From positions 310,001 to 374,000 of the forward strand of contig CATKHK010000042.1 in assembly GCA_949751835.1 (NCBI GenBank): a DNA stretch of 64,000 bases. The letters are read 5' to 3'. Numbering within the stretch: position 1 is the stretch's first letter; each line of letters begins with the position of its first letter. This DNA is from Blepharisma japonicum. Its lineage: Eukaryota; Ciliophora; Heterotrichea; Heterotrichida; Blepharismidae. Below the pieces are notes generated by a model. The model searched no databases. It was not told the origin of the DNA and saw only the letters and a list, made by a program, of their open reading frames with translations. This document shows, piece after piece, positions 12,501 through 25,120 of the stretch. The position numbers and the translations under genes are program-made.

Positions 12501-15500
12501 ATAGAAGCTGAAGTGAGAGGCTGAATTTGTGAGTCAGAGTATGGACATTGAGAACTATCAGTCATAACTCCGATTACCATTTGTTGAGTATCATCTGAAG
12601 CATCTGCAAATAAATAGACTCCTCCTTGGTTAAAGGTATATACAAACAAAGTTGCGTTTTCTCCTGATTTTACGCTTGATTTGAGATTCTCAAATTCACT
12701 ATAATCAAAATTTGGGTTTGAGTTTATTAAAGAGTGTCTCATGTAAACTGGATAATGGTTAGGTGGAATGAGAGAGAAAGCGAGTGATTCTCCAATATTT
12801 AAACAAATAACGGGGTTCCTTATATATTTTGAGGAGGATTGCAATCTTCTTGAGCTTGAAGATTTAAATGATGAGGATACTCCAAAAGTACCTCTAATTT
12901 CGCCAGAATTTGTCATGTCAACGCTAAAGATTTTGCAGGATTTATTAGGGTAGCAAGCTGGATTCCCTTTGATTCCTGGTATTGAACTTTTATTCACAAA
13001 TGTGGTTGTATCACTGGTTGGATCATAAATTTGGAATTGCCCATTAGTGTTTATGGTCAATTGCTCACTAGACTCTCTGCAGCTTTGGCTGCAGACTTGA
13101 TTTACATCGTCTACTTCTTTGCATTGGCAAAGGCCGGTAGAGGTGCTTCTCGTTCCATCTCCTCCATTACACTCAGATGAGCAATCAGATAAGCTTCTAC
13201 AACTTCCTAGCTGGTCTCTAATTTCTCCATTATTACATCTGGAATATACTTTAACTAAGCAGTCGCTCTCTCCATCATCATTACTTAGATCATCCCCATT
13301 GGAATTGGTTCACTCATAGCCAGTTTGGCATATGCATTTCCCAGTTTGTTGGAGATAAACTCGATTTTTACCTTTGCATGTGCAAAATGTAGACCCTTCA
13401 GAACTGGTTGCGTATCTTCCACATACTTTGCAGCTTGTTTGAGCTGGAAAATCGTTATATTGACCTATAGGGCAGTTTAAGCAAGCAGTGGCACTTGTAA
13501 GAGTGGTTTCATTGCTATATGTTCCTTCTGGGCAAGAGTATTCTTCTAAAGCGCCAACAGGACAATAACTCCCACGAGAGCACTGATATCCTGTTGAAAG
13601 ATTGATTGGGGTTGGTGTAGGAGTTTTTCCAATGCACATATAACCTGCTTCACAATCCAAACAGACTGTTGTATTTTGATTGGAATATTTTCCAGCTGGA
13701 CACCCATCACAAGTAGGCGTTACTGGGTTTAAAATTGTTGTTGCAGTTGTTACTACAAACCCAGCATCACATGAAATCGGTTCACTTGCTCCAGATGCAC
13801 ATATACTTCTATTAGGGCATAATAATGGAGAATTTTCTTCTAAGCTACTTGAGTATAGTGGGCAATACCAGCCAGTAGGACACTTTATTGGAGAACCACT
13901 GACGCTCTCACAATAATTCCCAGCAGTGCAATTCAAAGCCTCAGATGACCCTAAAGGACAGTAAGTTCCTTCGTTACAATAATTATATCCAGTTGACCCT
14001 GTTTTGCAATAATAGCCAGATGGGCAACTTAATAAATTTGAAGTTCCTGCTGCATCATAGCTTGGAGAATAAGTCCCTGCTGGAGAAGGAGTCAATATAA
14101 GAGTCCCTTCAGTGCAATAATAACCAGGAGTACAAGGATAATTCTTGTAATCAGAAGTTCCTTCATATGAACATAAGTATCCAGCTGGACATTTTTTACA
14201 GGTTGCAGCCGATATTGCTTGCTGGTATAATGAATAATACCCAGCTGGACATTTGGTTGGAATACTTGAACCTGCTGGGCAGTAAGATCCTGATGGACAG
14301 ATTTTTGGGACAGGGTCATTCATAATGCAATAGTATCCAGCTTCGCAATCAGAGCAGTCAGCAGCACTTTGGCCTCCTGTAGCAGTTCTAAACTTGCCTA
14401 ATGGGCATGGCGTCGGCAAAGATGTCCCAGCTTCGCAATAGTATCCTTCAGGGCATGGAGCGCCAGTTCCAGTATTTGTATATGAGTCTGGTGTCGCTGT
14501 ATTTGACCCGGAAACGCATAAGTATCCTGGATCGCAATTTCCTTGAACTCTTCCATTGGTGCATCACTTGCCTGAAGGACATTTCATGCATTGGTCTTTT
14601 GACTGCAAGCCAGTTTTATCTGTATATGTTCCAGATGGGCAATAAGGGGCAGGAACACTCGTGCCTGCAGCGCAGTAGCTGTAAATTGGACATATAGTTG
14701 GTACCAGAATAGCTCCAGCCCCGCACTCATAACTCATTGGACATTTCAAGCAGCTGCTTTGACCTTGGAAAGGTTGATATTCACCATTGCCGCAGCTTAT
14801 CTTAGTTAAATCTGAGGTCCCTGAAGGGCACATATACCCAGCTGGGCATAAATGAGGAGTAGTTTCATTAGTATCACAATAGAAGCCTGATGGGCAGGTT
14901 TTACATTTAGATTGGCCGATTTGGTCTTGGTAAGTTCCTGGTTGGCATACAATTTGATTGCCTGACCCTGAAGGACAATAGTAGCCAGCTTGGCAAATAT
15001 ATGCAACTGGAGTTGAAGTTATTTGTCCTTGAGGACAATAATATCCAGCTGAACACAGCCCACTAATAGACACAGATGCCCTGTTCCCACAATAATACCC
15101 AGCTGGGCATATAATGCAATCACTGAGCTGGGTTTTACCTTGGGATGACTGATAATATCCTGGCTTGCATGGAATTGGCATTCCTGAGCCTTGAGGGCAA
15201 TAATATCCAACAGGGCACACAGCTCCAGTAACTTGATCTCTTGGTGTTGACATCCAAGAGCCTTCAATGCAGTAGTATCCTGCTGTACAATCTCCTGTAA
15301 CGACTGATAATCCAACTGTACCGCAATAATGACCTGGAGTGCATTTAGTAGGCGCAACACTTCCAAGGGGACAAAAGTATCCTTTTTGGCACAAACCTCC
15401 TTGAGCGTCATTTGTAGGGTTTTGCTGAACAGCTCCTTTAGTGCAATAATAGCCTCCTTGGCAGTCCCCATCAGGAGTGGCATTGGCAGTTCCTGCACAA

Positions 15501-18500
15501 TATTTTCCTGGAGGGCAAGATAAGCAATGAGTTATAAGTCATCTCCTAGACATTGGGTTATAATATCCGGCAGGGCAAGCTAGCTGGTCTATAGAGCCTT
15601 GAGGGCAATAATAACCTGGATCACATGTGGTTGGCGTTGTCATTGCATAGCTAGGGCAATAAAATCCTTTTGGACATACCTTGCAGCTTGATTGCAATGA
15701 TTGATCTTGATAGTATCCTGGAGAGCATGGATTTTTATTTATACTCCCAGACGGACAATAATACCCAGGACTGCATTTTCCAGCCAAGGGCATATACTCA
15801 TAATTTCCTCCAGGACAAAAATACCCGCTGGCGCATAACCCTGAGGACTGACTTAATGCTGAGTTTCCACAATATTCTCCAGGAGGGCAGTTGACGCATT
15901 GGGTTGGAGAATAATTTCCTGTCGACCCTAAGAAAGTACCTTTAGGGCAAGCAATCGGAGAAATTGATCCCATTGGACAATAATGACCTGAAGGGCATTT
16001 ATTTCCAGTTGTACCATCTGTTGGGGTGCTAGTTGTAGCTCCTTTTATACAATAGTATCCTTGAGAACATAATCCTGTAGGTGCCAATAAGGTAGATGTC
16101 GCGCAATAGCTTCCTCCATCGCATTCTAAAGCATAAGCTGAGCCAACTGGACAATAATATCCTGGAATGCATTTTCCACCATTAGAATCACCTGGGTATG
16201 ATACTTGTGGAGTCGGAGATTTTGATCCAATTTTACAAAAATATCCACCAGTACAGGGACCTGTAACTACATTTTGCCCTAAGTTTTGGCAATAATATCC
16301 AGGAGTACACTGCAAGCATTGGCCGGGATCTGTAAGTCCAGTTGTTGGATTATAAGTGCCTGATTGGCAAGGGTATTGATTACTATATTGAGTTCCTGCT
16401 GGGCAGTAATAGCCTGCTGGGCATGGATTATTTTCATAATTGCTTGTGCCTAATGGACAATAGAAACCCTGTGGGCAAGTTTTACAAGTGCTTTGATAGT
16501 CGAGATCTTGATATGTTCCTGAAGCACAACTTATAGGTTCATAAGAGCCTTGAGGGCAATATTGACCTGCTTTGCAATATTGATAATTTGATGCTCCTGT
16601 CCCTATCGAAGGTCGAGGCCACCTTGTCCCTGAAAAACAATAATAGCCAGGATCGCATTGTCCTTGAGTTGAATCTAAACTAGTGTCAGTACAGTATAAA
16701 CCTTGAGTGCAAGAACCACAGTCATTCAATGCTTGACCAAGTTCTGACACTCTGAATGTCCCTGTAGGGCAAGGTATTGCAACAGGACTACCTAAAAGAC
16801 AATAATAACCACTTGGGCAAAGGCCATAAATTCCAGTTGAAGGATCCACACTGTCGCTAGGCTTAGCTGTAGTTGCTCCCCAACTGCAATAGTACCCAGG
16901 GTTGCACTGTCGAGTTGCAGGAGTGGTTGAAAGTCCTGAAGTAGGACAGTAGTACCCTGGAGTGCACCACAAGCACCCAGACAATGAAGTGAGTCCAATA
17001 GATGGGTTAAAAGTGCCAATTGGGCATTGAGTGTAGAAATTGACCCCAGAGGTACAATATGATCCGACAGGGCAGATAACAGCAGACGTCATTCCTTCAT
17101 TGTTACAATAAAAGCCTTGAGGACATGTTAAGCAAGCAGCTTGTGCATAAATCGGATTATACTTAGCAGGTGAGCATAATGCAACTGAGTATTGTCCTGA
17201 GGTAGTATAGCTTCCTGGAGGCGTAATTTGTTGTTTAGACCAGTATGATCCACTTGGGCAATAATATCCAGGACTGCAGAAGTTTGATGAAATAGAAGAT
17301 TCAGTGCCCAAACAATAATAACCTTGGGTGCATGGTCTGCATCAGCTAATATCCTTTCCTCCTGAATTGGGATTATAAGTACCTGGAGGGCAGCTAAGCT
17401 TAGTAGAATACCCTGGAGAGCAGTAGCCTCCAGCAGTGCAAGCTGTTTGAGCAGATGAATAGCTTTTAGCAGCACATAAAAATCCAACTTTGCAAAAGCC
17501 ATCTGGAACTAGTAAGCCAGGAGTTGAGCAATATGATCCGACTGGACAATCAGAGCATTGCGAAACGTCACTTAAACCTGAAGAAGATCCAATAGTTCCT
17601 TTCGGGCAAAATGTCGGTTTGCTAGTTCCTGAAACACAATAATATCCTATAGGACATATAATAGGGTTAATTGAAGCAATAGGGCAATAAAATCCTGCAG
17701 GGCAGATTGTGCAATCGCTAGATTGGGTTGCACCTGGTGAATTTCTATAGTAGCCGTAAGGGCATGGAGTTCCATAAGGTCCACTTGACCCTGATCCACA
17801 ATAATATCCCATATTGCATAAGCCAGTAGTGTCCGTCCATCCTACTAAAGAATATGACCCAGAAGCTGTATTTGTACATGATGATGTATCTGTTCCTCCT
17901 GTATTTGTTCTATACTGTCCTCCTGGGCATGGAACTGGCCTATTTGTATTTGCAGGACAATAAAAGCCGGCTGGGCAATCAAAATCTGGATCACTAGAAG
18001 GGTCAGCATCTGTTCCAGGGGGGCAAAATTTGCCAGCTGGACAATTTCCTAGTGCCGATGCCAGAGTTCCTGCGGTACAAAAATACCCTACTGGACAAAT
18101 GGTACATGAGGAAGCTCCTGCAGAAGAAAAATATCCAGCAGGGCACGGAATTGGGGTTACAGTTCCTGGCGGACAATAATTGCCTGCGGTGCAGGAAATG
18201 CAACTTGATGGGCTTGTACCAGGAGTAGCGGAATAAGTCCCTCCAGGGCATAAAATATAATTTATCATCCCAGCCCAGCAAAAGCTTCCTGAAGGGCATG
18301 GTATGCAGCTTGTGGAATCAGTTGCATTATATACAGGCTGATATGTTCCTGCTGGACATTGCTGGGAACTATCATCCGGAAATTTTGAACCTGCAGGGCA
18401 ATAATAGCCTGGCTGGCAATACCCTGAATATCATGATGCCCCTCTAATACAGTATCGAGCACTAGGGCATTGGTTGCAGGATGAAGACGATGTAGATCCT

Positions 18501-21160
18501 AAATTTCACAGATAACTTCCTGCTGGACACGGGGTTGCATGGCTAAATACAGTGCTTGAATTACAATAATAGCCTCTTGGGCATTTCTGCATTATTATTG
18601 AAGTGCTTGCTGCTATACAAAAATACCCTTGGGTGCAAGGACTGCAATTAGATGCTGCAGAGTTGCTTGTGCTATCTGAATAACTCCCAGGGAGGCAAGG
18701 GTATTGCCTTGCAAACTCTGTTCCTAATGGGCAATAATATCCAGGGTCGCATGATCATGAATTAGATGCTGTCTGTCCCATCTGCTTGCAAGCATATCCA
18801 GGGTTGCATGCCAAACAAGTATCCCATAGAAACCCTCCATACCAATTCGGATTATAAGTTCCTATAGGGCAATTTAAAGCAGGAGAGCCTGGAGTGCAAT
18901 AAGTTCCAGGACTGCATGGTGAGCAGGACCCAGAAGATCAGCTAGAAGCTGGAGAGGTATACCCTTTAGAGCAATAATTTACATAAGGCGAATTTGTAGG
19001 GCAGTAAGTGCCCTCTGGACATGGATATTGGAAATTGGTACCTTCTGGGCAAAAAAATCCAGGATTGCATCATAAGCAGTTAGATACATCTGATTGACCT
19101 GTACTGGGGTTATAGTAGCCTTCTGGGCAAGGAAATAAATCAGGCAAAAAACTATAAGATGGGCAATAGTGGCCAACTGGGCAAGCTATATAGCTACTAG
19201 ACCCCTCTGGACAGTAATATTGCGCTGGGCACGCTATACATCCTGATAAGCTAGTTCTTGTTGCAGAAGGGTTATAATATCCTCCAGGGCATGCTGTTTG
19301 AGTAGCTGCCGAACTTTGGTAAAGAGCTACAGAAAAGCAAAAATATCCTGCAGAGCATGCAGTTTGAGTAGGTGGGTCATCACATTTATAGCCAGGCGGA
19401 CATGATATGCAAGCATATAGTCCTGCGTTACTCATTGTCCCACGATAGCAGGGAAAGAACCCAAAATGGGTCATTGGTGCGATATTTCCATTGCTAGGAG
19501 CTGTGCATGAAGTTTGACCATATCCATTATTATAGGTTCCAAAATCGCATCGAGAACATCCTATAGCCCCTGCTGCTGAATAATAACCTGATGGACACGG
19601 TTTTCTAAGCTTTCCATCGCATTCATAGCCAGCATCGCATATCGTGCAGACAGTGCTAGAAGAAGCGTAATATCCAGGCGCGCAAAACCCGTTACTTCCT
19701 AAACCTTTGCAAAGAATATCGCAAGCAACACAATCACTTCACCCTTCAAGAGCCATCTGATTGGCTGAGCAAGCAGTTTTAGCAGATGTTGTGCATGAAT
19801 AGCCTATTGGACAATAATGACAATACTGCTCACTCCCTGCAGAATAGCTGTATGGATCACAAAGCACAGGAATTTGAGTGGTGATATCTGGACAATAAGA
19901 GCCTGCAGGGCATGAAGTACATTTTGAAGATCCTGGTGGAGAATATTGCCCTGAAGAACATTGGGAGGGACTTGAACTACCTCCTGTGCATTGGTAGCCA
20001 GGTGGGCATTGATAAATACTATGGCCATCTGCTTTTATATAAGTTCCTGCAGGAACAGTTACTTTCCCTTGTCCATGCAAATCGCAGGCCATTTTTGTAC
20101 AAGCTTGACAAACTCCAGATCCTCATTCTGCTGTTGATCCAAAAGGACAAGGCTGAGGCATCCCAGTCCCGCTACAAGAATGTCCAGGAGGGCATGGAAG
20201 ACAGTTTCATTCGCCTAGAGGAGAATATTGATTAGAGTCACATGCGATTTTATCTCCATATAATGTAGTGCATTTATAGCCTTGAGGGCAAACATTGCAA
20301 AGACCAGACCCAGGTGGCCAAGCCCACATTCCTCCTTTGCAAGGGTTTATTATTGAAACTTTGATAGTGCTTCCAGGTGCTGGAGTAATGCCATCATAAG
20401 TTGGATCTCCTGAAGTTACTGTATGAGTTATGCTTGCTGAATATTGCAACCCTCTTGGAGTTGTTCCTTCAGTTGTTTCTATAGTAATTCATTGAGGAAT
20501 ATTGTAGTTATATTTAGAAAAAGTCAAAATTGATGGCGAATATGAAATATAGGAAGAAGGGCTACTCAAGCTTATAGTAACTGAATCTTGAGGTGGAGAT
20601 CCTAATAAAATGCAATAAGAGCCTACATATCCTTCTTGGAAAACAACGGTATCTGATATCATTACTGAAGCTTGGTTGCTTTTAAGAATATACACATATG
20701 CAGGGGATGGAGAAGTTGACGCAGAAATAAAATCTGCATCTGATGTAGATACTGAATGTGTTAAAGAATATTGATTTATTCCAGGGTTGTTTTGAGAAGA
20801 GGCAACTGAAGTAATAGAAATAGTTTGCTGAACGTTGTAATTGGCACTAGTAAAGCTAATTATAGTTGGGGATATTGACAGCAATGATGTGCTAGTAGAA
20901 ATTGTTATTTGAACAAGAGAGCTTGGAGATTGAGAGAGAGATATTTTATAGGTTGTGCTCGATCCTTCTTTGACTACAGGCAGGGTAGATAAGATTATTG
21001 AGCCTAAAGAAAGAGATCGAGATATATGAGAAGATGAATTAAAACTTGGAAATGAAAATATCATAGCTTTATCACTTACAGTAGGATTTTTCTGTCCATT
21101 GTTAACTAATGAGTATGAGATGACCTGAATACACAAAATTAAGATCAGTAACAGCGGCAT
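9551..21160 (-). CDS. giant single-pass membrane protein: Calx-beta-like modules, GCC2/GCC3 Cys-rich repeats, TM helix, long cytosolic coiled coil
   Basis: One frame of 3870 codons from ATG 21160 to TAA 9551, interrupted only by TGA (read as Trp); an in-frame TAG lies just upstream of the ATG. Parts by residue: signal peptide 1-17 (MPLLLILILCIQVISYS); about 40-265, two beta-sandwich modules of Calx-beta character; about 273-2690, Cys-rich repeats of CPxGxYC type, with an LNR-like CNGGDGT segment near the end; about 2700-2890, a cupredoxin-like segment (GVYLFADASDDTQQMVIGV); about 2905-2928, membrane helix (VVVGLLSALVFSLLIFTSLF); about 2960-3869, a charged, largely coiled-coil cytosolic tail rich in E, K, Q and R. 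Such Cys-rich repeats occur in ephrin-receptor-like ciliate surface proteins. Ligand and role are unknown; a link from cell surface to cortex or ciliary skeleton is inference. Its stop lies 19 bp from the convergent dynein stop. Hidden 15-nt introns cannot be excluded. Confidence 0.9.
13330..20345 (-). repeat. coding array of Cys-rich GCC2/GCC3-type repeats
   Basis: About 7 kb inside the giant gene codes for degenerate repeats of roughly 25-50 residues with the pattern CPxGxYCxxG...PxxCPxGTY. The DNA is diverged between copies, although blocks such as ggacaataatatcc (antisense of the GYYCP codons) recur dozens of times. The pattern is that of GCC2_GCC3/TNFR-like disulfide-rich stalks, and the region is extracellular given the signal peptide and the downstream membrane helix. 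Confidence 0.85.
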
Positions 21161-21738
21161 TTTCTAATTATGCTTTTGTGGGGTTAATTTTTCGTTAATT
21201 TAAGGTAATGAACGCAAATTAATGCTATTAAAAGGGACTTTGTAGGGGATAATTGCAAAAAAATGCAAATATAGATGATAGAGGAGTCCAATCGCAAGAA
21301 TCTTCAGAGTCAGGATATTTTAATTTTTCTAAATTGTTTTATACCAATAGATGATAGCTGCAAAATCACCCCATTTACCTGCTTCTAAAGAAGGTATTAT
21401 TGGCTTAGCAATGATCATCAGCAGTAGGAAGGATGTTGAATAACTTGGGAACTGTAAATTCGATTATAATTAAATTAAAAATGACTTAGCTTAGGCCTTT
21501 CTAATAACCTTGTCTTATCTAATTCAAAAAATTTTAATTTAGGTCAAAATAATTAAAGATATACAGGTTTTTTTTAAGATAGTAATTATAAAAATACTCA
21601 GCAAATAGTTAATGTGCAAAAATAATTTATCTGCTACAAAGTTTCGAATTATGATATAAAACCTAAACTTTAAAAATATTAAAAATTTTAATTCCTATAA
21701 ATATGCAATAATAATTAGGCATTATCTTGTATTGATAT
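21161..21738. other. intergenic, AT-rich
   Basis: 578 bp between the start of the giant gene and the stop of the next minus-strand gene. It should hold the giant gene's promoter. I see no ORF, RNA gene or repeat in it that I can support. Confidence 0.5.
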
Positions 21739-22461
21739 TTAATTTCTATGCACCTTGCTCCCCTTTTCTCTATATATCATTACTCTATTGGGATACTTGC
21801 AACTTTTTTCTTCAATCACTATATTTTTCCTTGAAGACTTTACTTGATTCTCTATATTAACTTCAAGCATTTCCTTTAATCTGGCTAGATTATCTTTTTC
21901 TTTTATATTTTTTAAAGAATTAGATCTTTCAGGTACTTTTTCCACTATATTTTCGTCAATAAAACTCCTTGAAACCTGACTAGCAGATCTTTTTGAAACA
22001 CTATCAGGAGCTGTATCTGCAAAAGAAACATTTAGCCTAGATTTTGTAGTATTTTCCATATATTCTTTCTGTGTTGGTATATCAGTTTCTACTTCAGGCT
22101 CAATAAAATCATTTGGCTTGATTATAAATTTAAAGTTCGCTTTTTTTGCTTTAGGAGAAACTACAGTTGATACTGGCGTAGATAAAGATTTTAAGCTTAT
22201 ATAAAGCTGAGGAGTCTCTGGACAACTTTTATATATAGGAAATTTTCGGATCGAAAGTGGAGGCTTCTTATGCGATGATGGTGAATTTGTTGGATATTTT
22301 TCTGGGGACTTTTCTTGGAAATTTCTTTGAAATAATTTGGTGTTTTTAAGTGCAATGCTTGGAGTAATCTCGATTTTGATTGGAACTGGATTTGTTTTCG
22401 GTGGGACGCTAGTGCCTTTCTTAATAGGTTCACGAGATAAAACTCTCTTTAAAAATGACAT
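21739..22461 (-). CDS. basic, Ser/Pro-rich hypothetical protein, 240 aa
   Basis: Not recognised. The ATG at 22461 begins MSFLKRVLSREPIKKGT; the frame extends further upstream, but only to a non-ATG codon through AT-rich DNA that looks like a leader, so this ATG was chosen. The protein is lysine-, serine- and proline-rich, predicted mostly disordered, with SP/TP sites (KSPEKYP, SPSSHKK) that could be phosphorylated, and a short charged helix near residues 190-215 (KEKDNLARLKEMLEVNI). No signal peptide or membrane helix. TAA stop. No in-frame TGA is needed. Confidence 0.6.
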   Translation of the reverse strand: MSFLKRVLSREPIKKGTSVPPKTNPVPIKIEITPSIALKNTKLFQRNFQEKSPEKYPTNSPSSHKKPPLSIRKFPIYKSCPETPQLYISLKSLSTPVSTVVSPKAKKANFKFIIKPNDFIEPEVETDIPTQKEYMENTTKSRLNVSFADTAPDSVSKRSASQVSRSFIDENIVEKVPERSNSLKNIKEKDNLARLKEMLEVNIENQVKSSRKNIVIEEKSCKYPNRVMIYREKGSKVHRN

Positions 22462-23311
22462 TTGAAATTTTTCTGATATAATAATAATAAAATAGGGATG
22501 AATGTGAAATTTGTTAGCAAAATTTAATTTCCTGAACTCGTTATAGGATTCAGTTTTAACAGAGATCCAAAAATAGCAGAGCCATGTAAGCAGCAAAAGG
22601 GTTCATATCTTTATGGCCTAGCCAAGGATAATGGAAATGTGGGGTTTTATCCTTAGCACTCTCGAGTAAGAAGGGCATTAGGCGAATGCACACAGATTAG
22701 ATTAGCTAATGGTTTATTTGGGATATTTTGACCAAAGGATTATGAAAGGTAACTAATTTTGCTCTGATACTTTGGTGGGGATGTGCGTTAGCACCTTAAA
22801 AACTTCAATTAATAAAATTTAATGAATTTTTTTCTGATATTATTTACTTTCTAGTTATTAATTATAGAAATTTTTAGTTCTCATAGAAAATATTAAACAA
22901 AAAAGCAAGCAAAATTAATAATCTAAATAAGAAATAGAAATATATTTAATTTATTATATAGTCCGTATGAGCTTTAATTTCATTTTAGTTATAGAATGTG
23001 TAGAATAGCTTGAGAATTTTAAATTTGGAAAAAATCTTCAGACAGCAGATTTACCTCTTACACGAGTAATATAACTAGCATGTTGGTCTGTATGCACAAT
23101 AGTCCATTCCAAACTCAAAAATTGTATGGGATGAAAGCATTTAAATGTAATAGAAAAAATTATTCAAATGATAATCAAGATTTGCTTATTATTCAGGGAT
23201 TCTAGGGCATTACTTTTAAATTATACAATCTAAGAGTTTAACTGTGAAATGTTTTAAAAATGTCGATTTTAACATTTTTAAAATCTGGCACGCTCTGATT
23301 ATAAATCTTTA
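22462..23311. other. intergenic, 850 bp, with a more GC-rich block
   Basis: Lies between divergent genes and so should hold two promoters. Bases about 22600-22810 are clearly less AT-rich than the flanks and have broken open frames on the minus strand; I could match this block to no RNA or protein family. The remainder (22810-23311) is AT-rich with nothing I can support. Confidence 0.4.
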
Positions 23312-24781
23312 ATGGAATCAAAACACCCAAATTTCAGCTTATTAGTCAGATACCAAAACAATAAAGACAACAAATGCTCTATCTTTTTATTAGGAGCAAA
23401 CATGATAAGAGAAATTATATCATTTTTAACATTTCAAGAATACTTGAATTTTACAATGACTTGTAAGAAATTTTGGAAATATGTCTATGATCCTCATGTT
23501 TCCATTCATGATAAGCATTCTCAGCTTGACAAAGTAAATACTTTATTTAATGGTGATGATGTAGGAACAAGCTTAATTGAGTCAATGTTAGAAGCAAATA
23601 TTTCAACCGGGAAGTTACCATCAGTAGCCTTAAAATGATCGAAATCTCCATCAATAATTTTTCATTATTTATCATATAAGCAAGAACACTTATTTTTTGG
23701 TTACGAAGAAAATAATATATTGGTTTTTTCAATATCTTCTTTCAGAAATGAATTCACCAGAAAAGAAACTTGGATTTGTCAAGATAGAATTATTGCTGCT
23801 GCTGGTCATAAAAATAGAATGATCTGCTCGACTGGAGGAAATTTGGAATTGTTTGCTTATGGCCAGGATCCTTCTCTTGAATATTTTCCTGAAATAAATT
23901 GCTCGAGGCTTACAAAGGAAGATGATCATAAAAAGCCAATACTAAAAATCGAGTATTTCAATAATGGGCAGCATATTATTTGCTTAAGGAAATTCGAGGC
24001 AGTTTTATTTAATAAGCAGTTGGAGAAGCTCCGAGCAATGAAATTTGAAGAATCAAAAACAATGCTAAGCCATTCGTACTGGAAAACGGATGATTATTTA
24101 ATTTTGCATATTCCAAACCCTACAGCAAATGCTTTTTTTATATATTATGAAAATATAATTAAGTTTTACAATGCCAATCAATCAATTCCTGCAAATGAAA
24201 TCCAGATTGAAAGCAAAGTCAAAAATTTGAAATCAACAAAATATGAAACTCCTGATGGATACCAGCATTCAGTTTTACTATTTTTAGATGTCAATAACCA
24301 GCTCTATAAAAATAAAACAAAATTGAATGTCTATTGCTACAATGGATTTGCTGTGATAAAAGAATTTGTCGTATTTCAAGATTTAAGATCAAACAGTTTT
24401 ACCATTTTCAATATAGCAACTTCAAGTTATCATAGCGTATTAAATCAATCAAACTTCCTATGCTTGAATTTTAAATATTTTATTGACGTCTCTCCTTTCA
24501 AAATTATGTATATTTCTAAATCTCAAAACATGAATGACAAACTAATAAAAGTCCATTTGCAAAGATATAGCAATAGTCGGCCCATTATATTGAATACGCC
24601 ATTCGGAAAATTGCTCAAGTGCACGTATACTCATCCTTTTCTAGTCTTAGCTGGAGTTAGGTATGGCTCTTATGGAATTATGACTGTCAATATTTATTCT
24701 GCAATTCCAGCTACTGCCTATTATCAAACCATTGACGGTTTTTCACCTCCTAAATTAAGTATGCCTAAAGATGATTATTAA
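23312..24781 (+). CDS. F-box-like protein, 489 aa
   Basis: The frame runs from ATG 23312 to TAA 24779 with one in-frame TGA (23636) read as Trp. Residues about 30-65 (MIREIISFLTFQEYLNFTM followed by CKKFWKY) have the F-box pattern: a hydrophobic helix, LxFxEYLNF, then CKxFW. F-box proteins bring substrates to SCF ubiquitin ligases through Skp1. The C-terminal 400 residues have short beta-strand-like segments (ICSTGGNLELFAYGQ, HIICLRKFEAVLF) that could form a degenerate propeller, but no clear WD repeats are seen. Substrate unknown. The stop lies 15 bp from the convergent stop of the next gene. Confidence 0.7.
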
Positions 24782-24796
24782 TCAAAATAGTTTTGT

Positions 24797-25111
24797 TTAA
24801 GTTTTTGTTATTTTTGTCTGAACTTCCACCACTGTATTATTCAATGAATCTTCTTGCTCATAGTTTTCCTCCTTAAATCCCTGCTCAATTTCTTCAATCA
24901 CTTCAATATTTTGCAGGGTCTTTTCCCTTTCTTCCTTCTTCAATTGTTTCCTCAGCATTTTTTCTTGCTTCTTTCTCCATTCGTTTCTTTTCTCCACTAT
25001 TTTTTTCTTCTGCTTCCTTGTATGGTTAAACTTGCTTAAATACTGATTTCTGTCATTCAGATCAAAGGAAATATCATAGTTTTTTGGCTCTTTCTCTTTC
25101 TTATTTTTCAT
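24797..25111 (-). CDS. NOL12/Nop25 (Rrp17)-like nucleolar protein, 104 aa
   Basis: Small, very basic, helical protein. Residues about 14-60 (ISFDLNDRNQYLSKFNHTRK then lysine/arginine-rich helix) match the Nop25 family pattern FDxxxRxxYLxxFxKRK followed by a basic coiled coil. Family members are nucleolar and process pre-rRNA (yeast Rrp17 is a 5'-3' exonuclease). At 104 aa this copy is shorter than most relatives. The tail (IEEIEQGFKEENYEQED) is acidic. ATG 25111, TAA 24797. Its ATG is only 9 bp from the divergent GTPase ATG, so the promoters must overlap each other or the opposite gene. Confidence 0.65.
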   Translation of the reverse strand: MKNKKEKEPKNYDISFDLNDRNQYLSKFNHTRKQKKKIVEKRNEWRKKQEKMLRKQLKKEEREKTLQNIEVIEEIEQGFKEENYEQEDSLNNTVVEVQTKITKT

Positions 25112-25120
25112 TTACAATAT

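Noticed and set aside
22462-22596. N-terminal extension of the 240-aa basic protein
   Set aside because: It would begin at a TTG codon and passes AT-rich sequence typical of a leader; the ATG at 22461 is sufficient.
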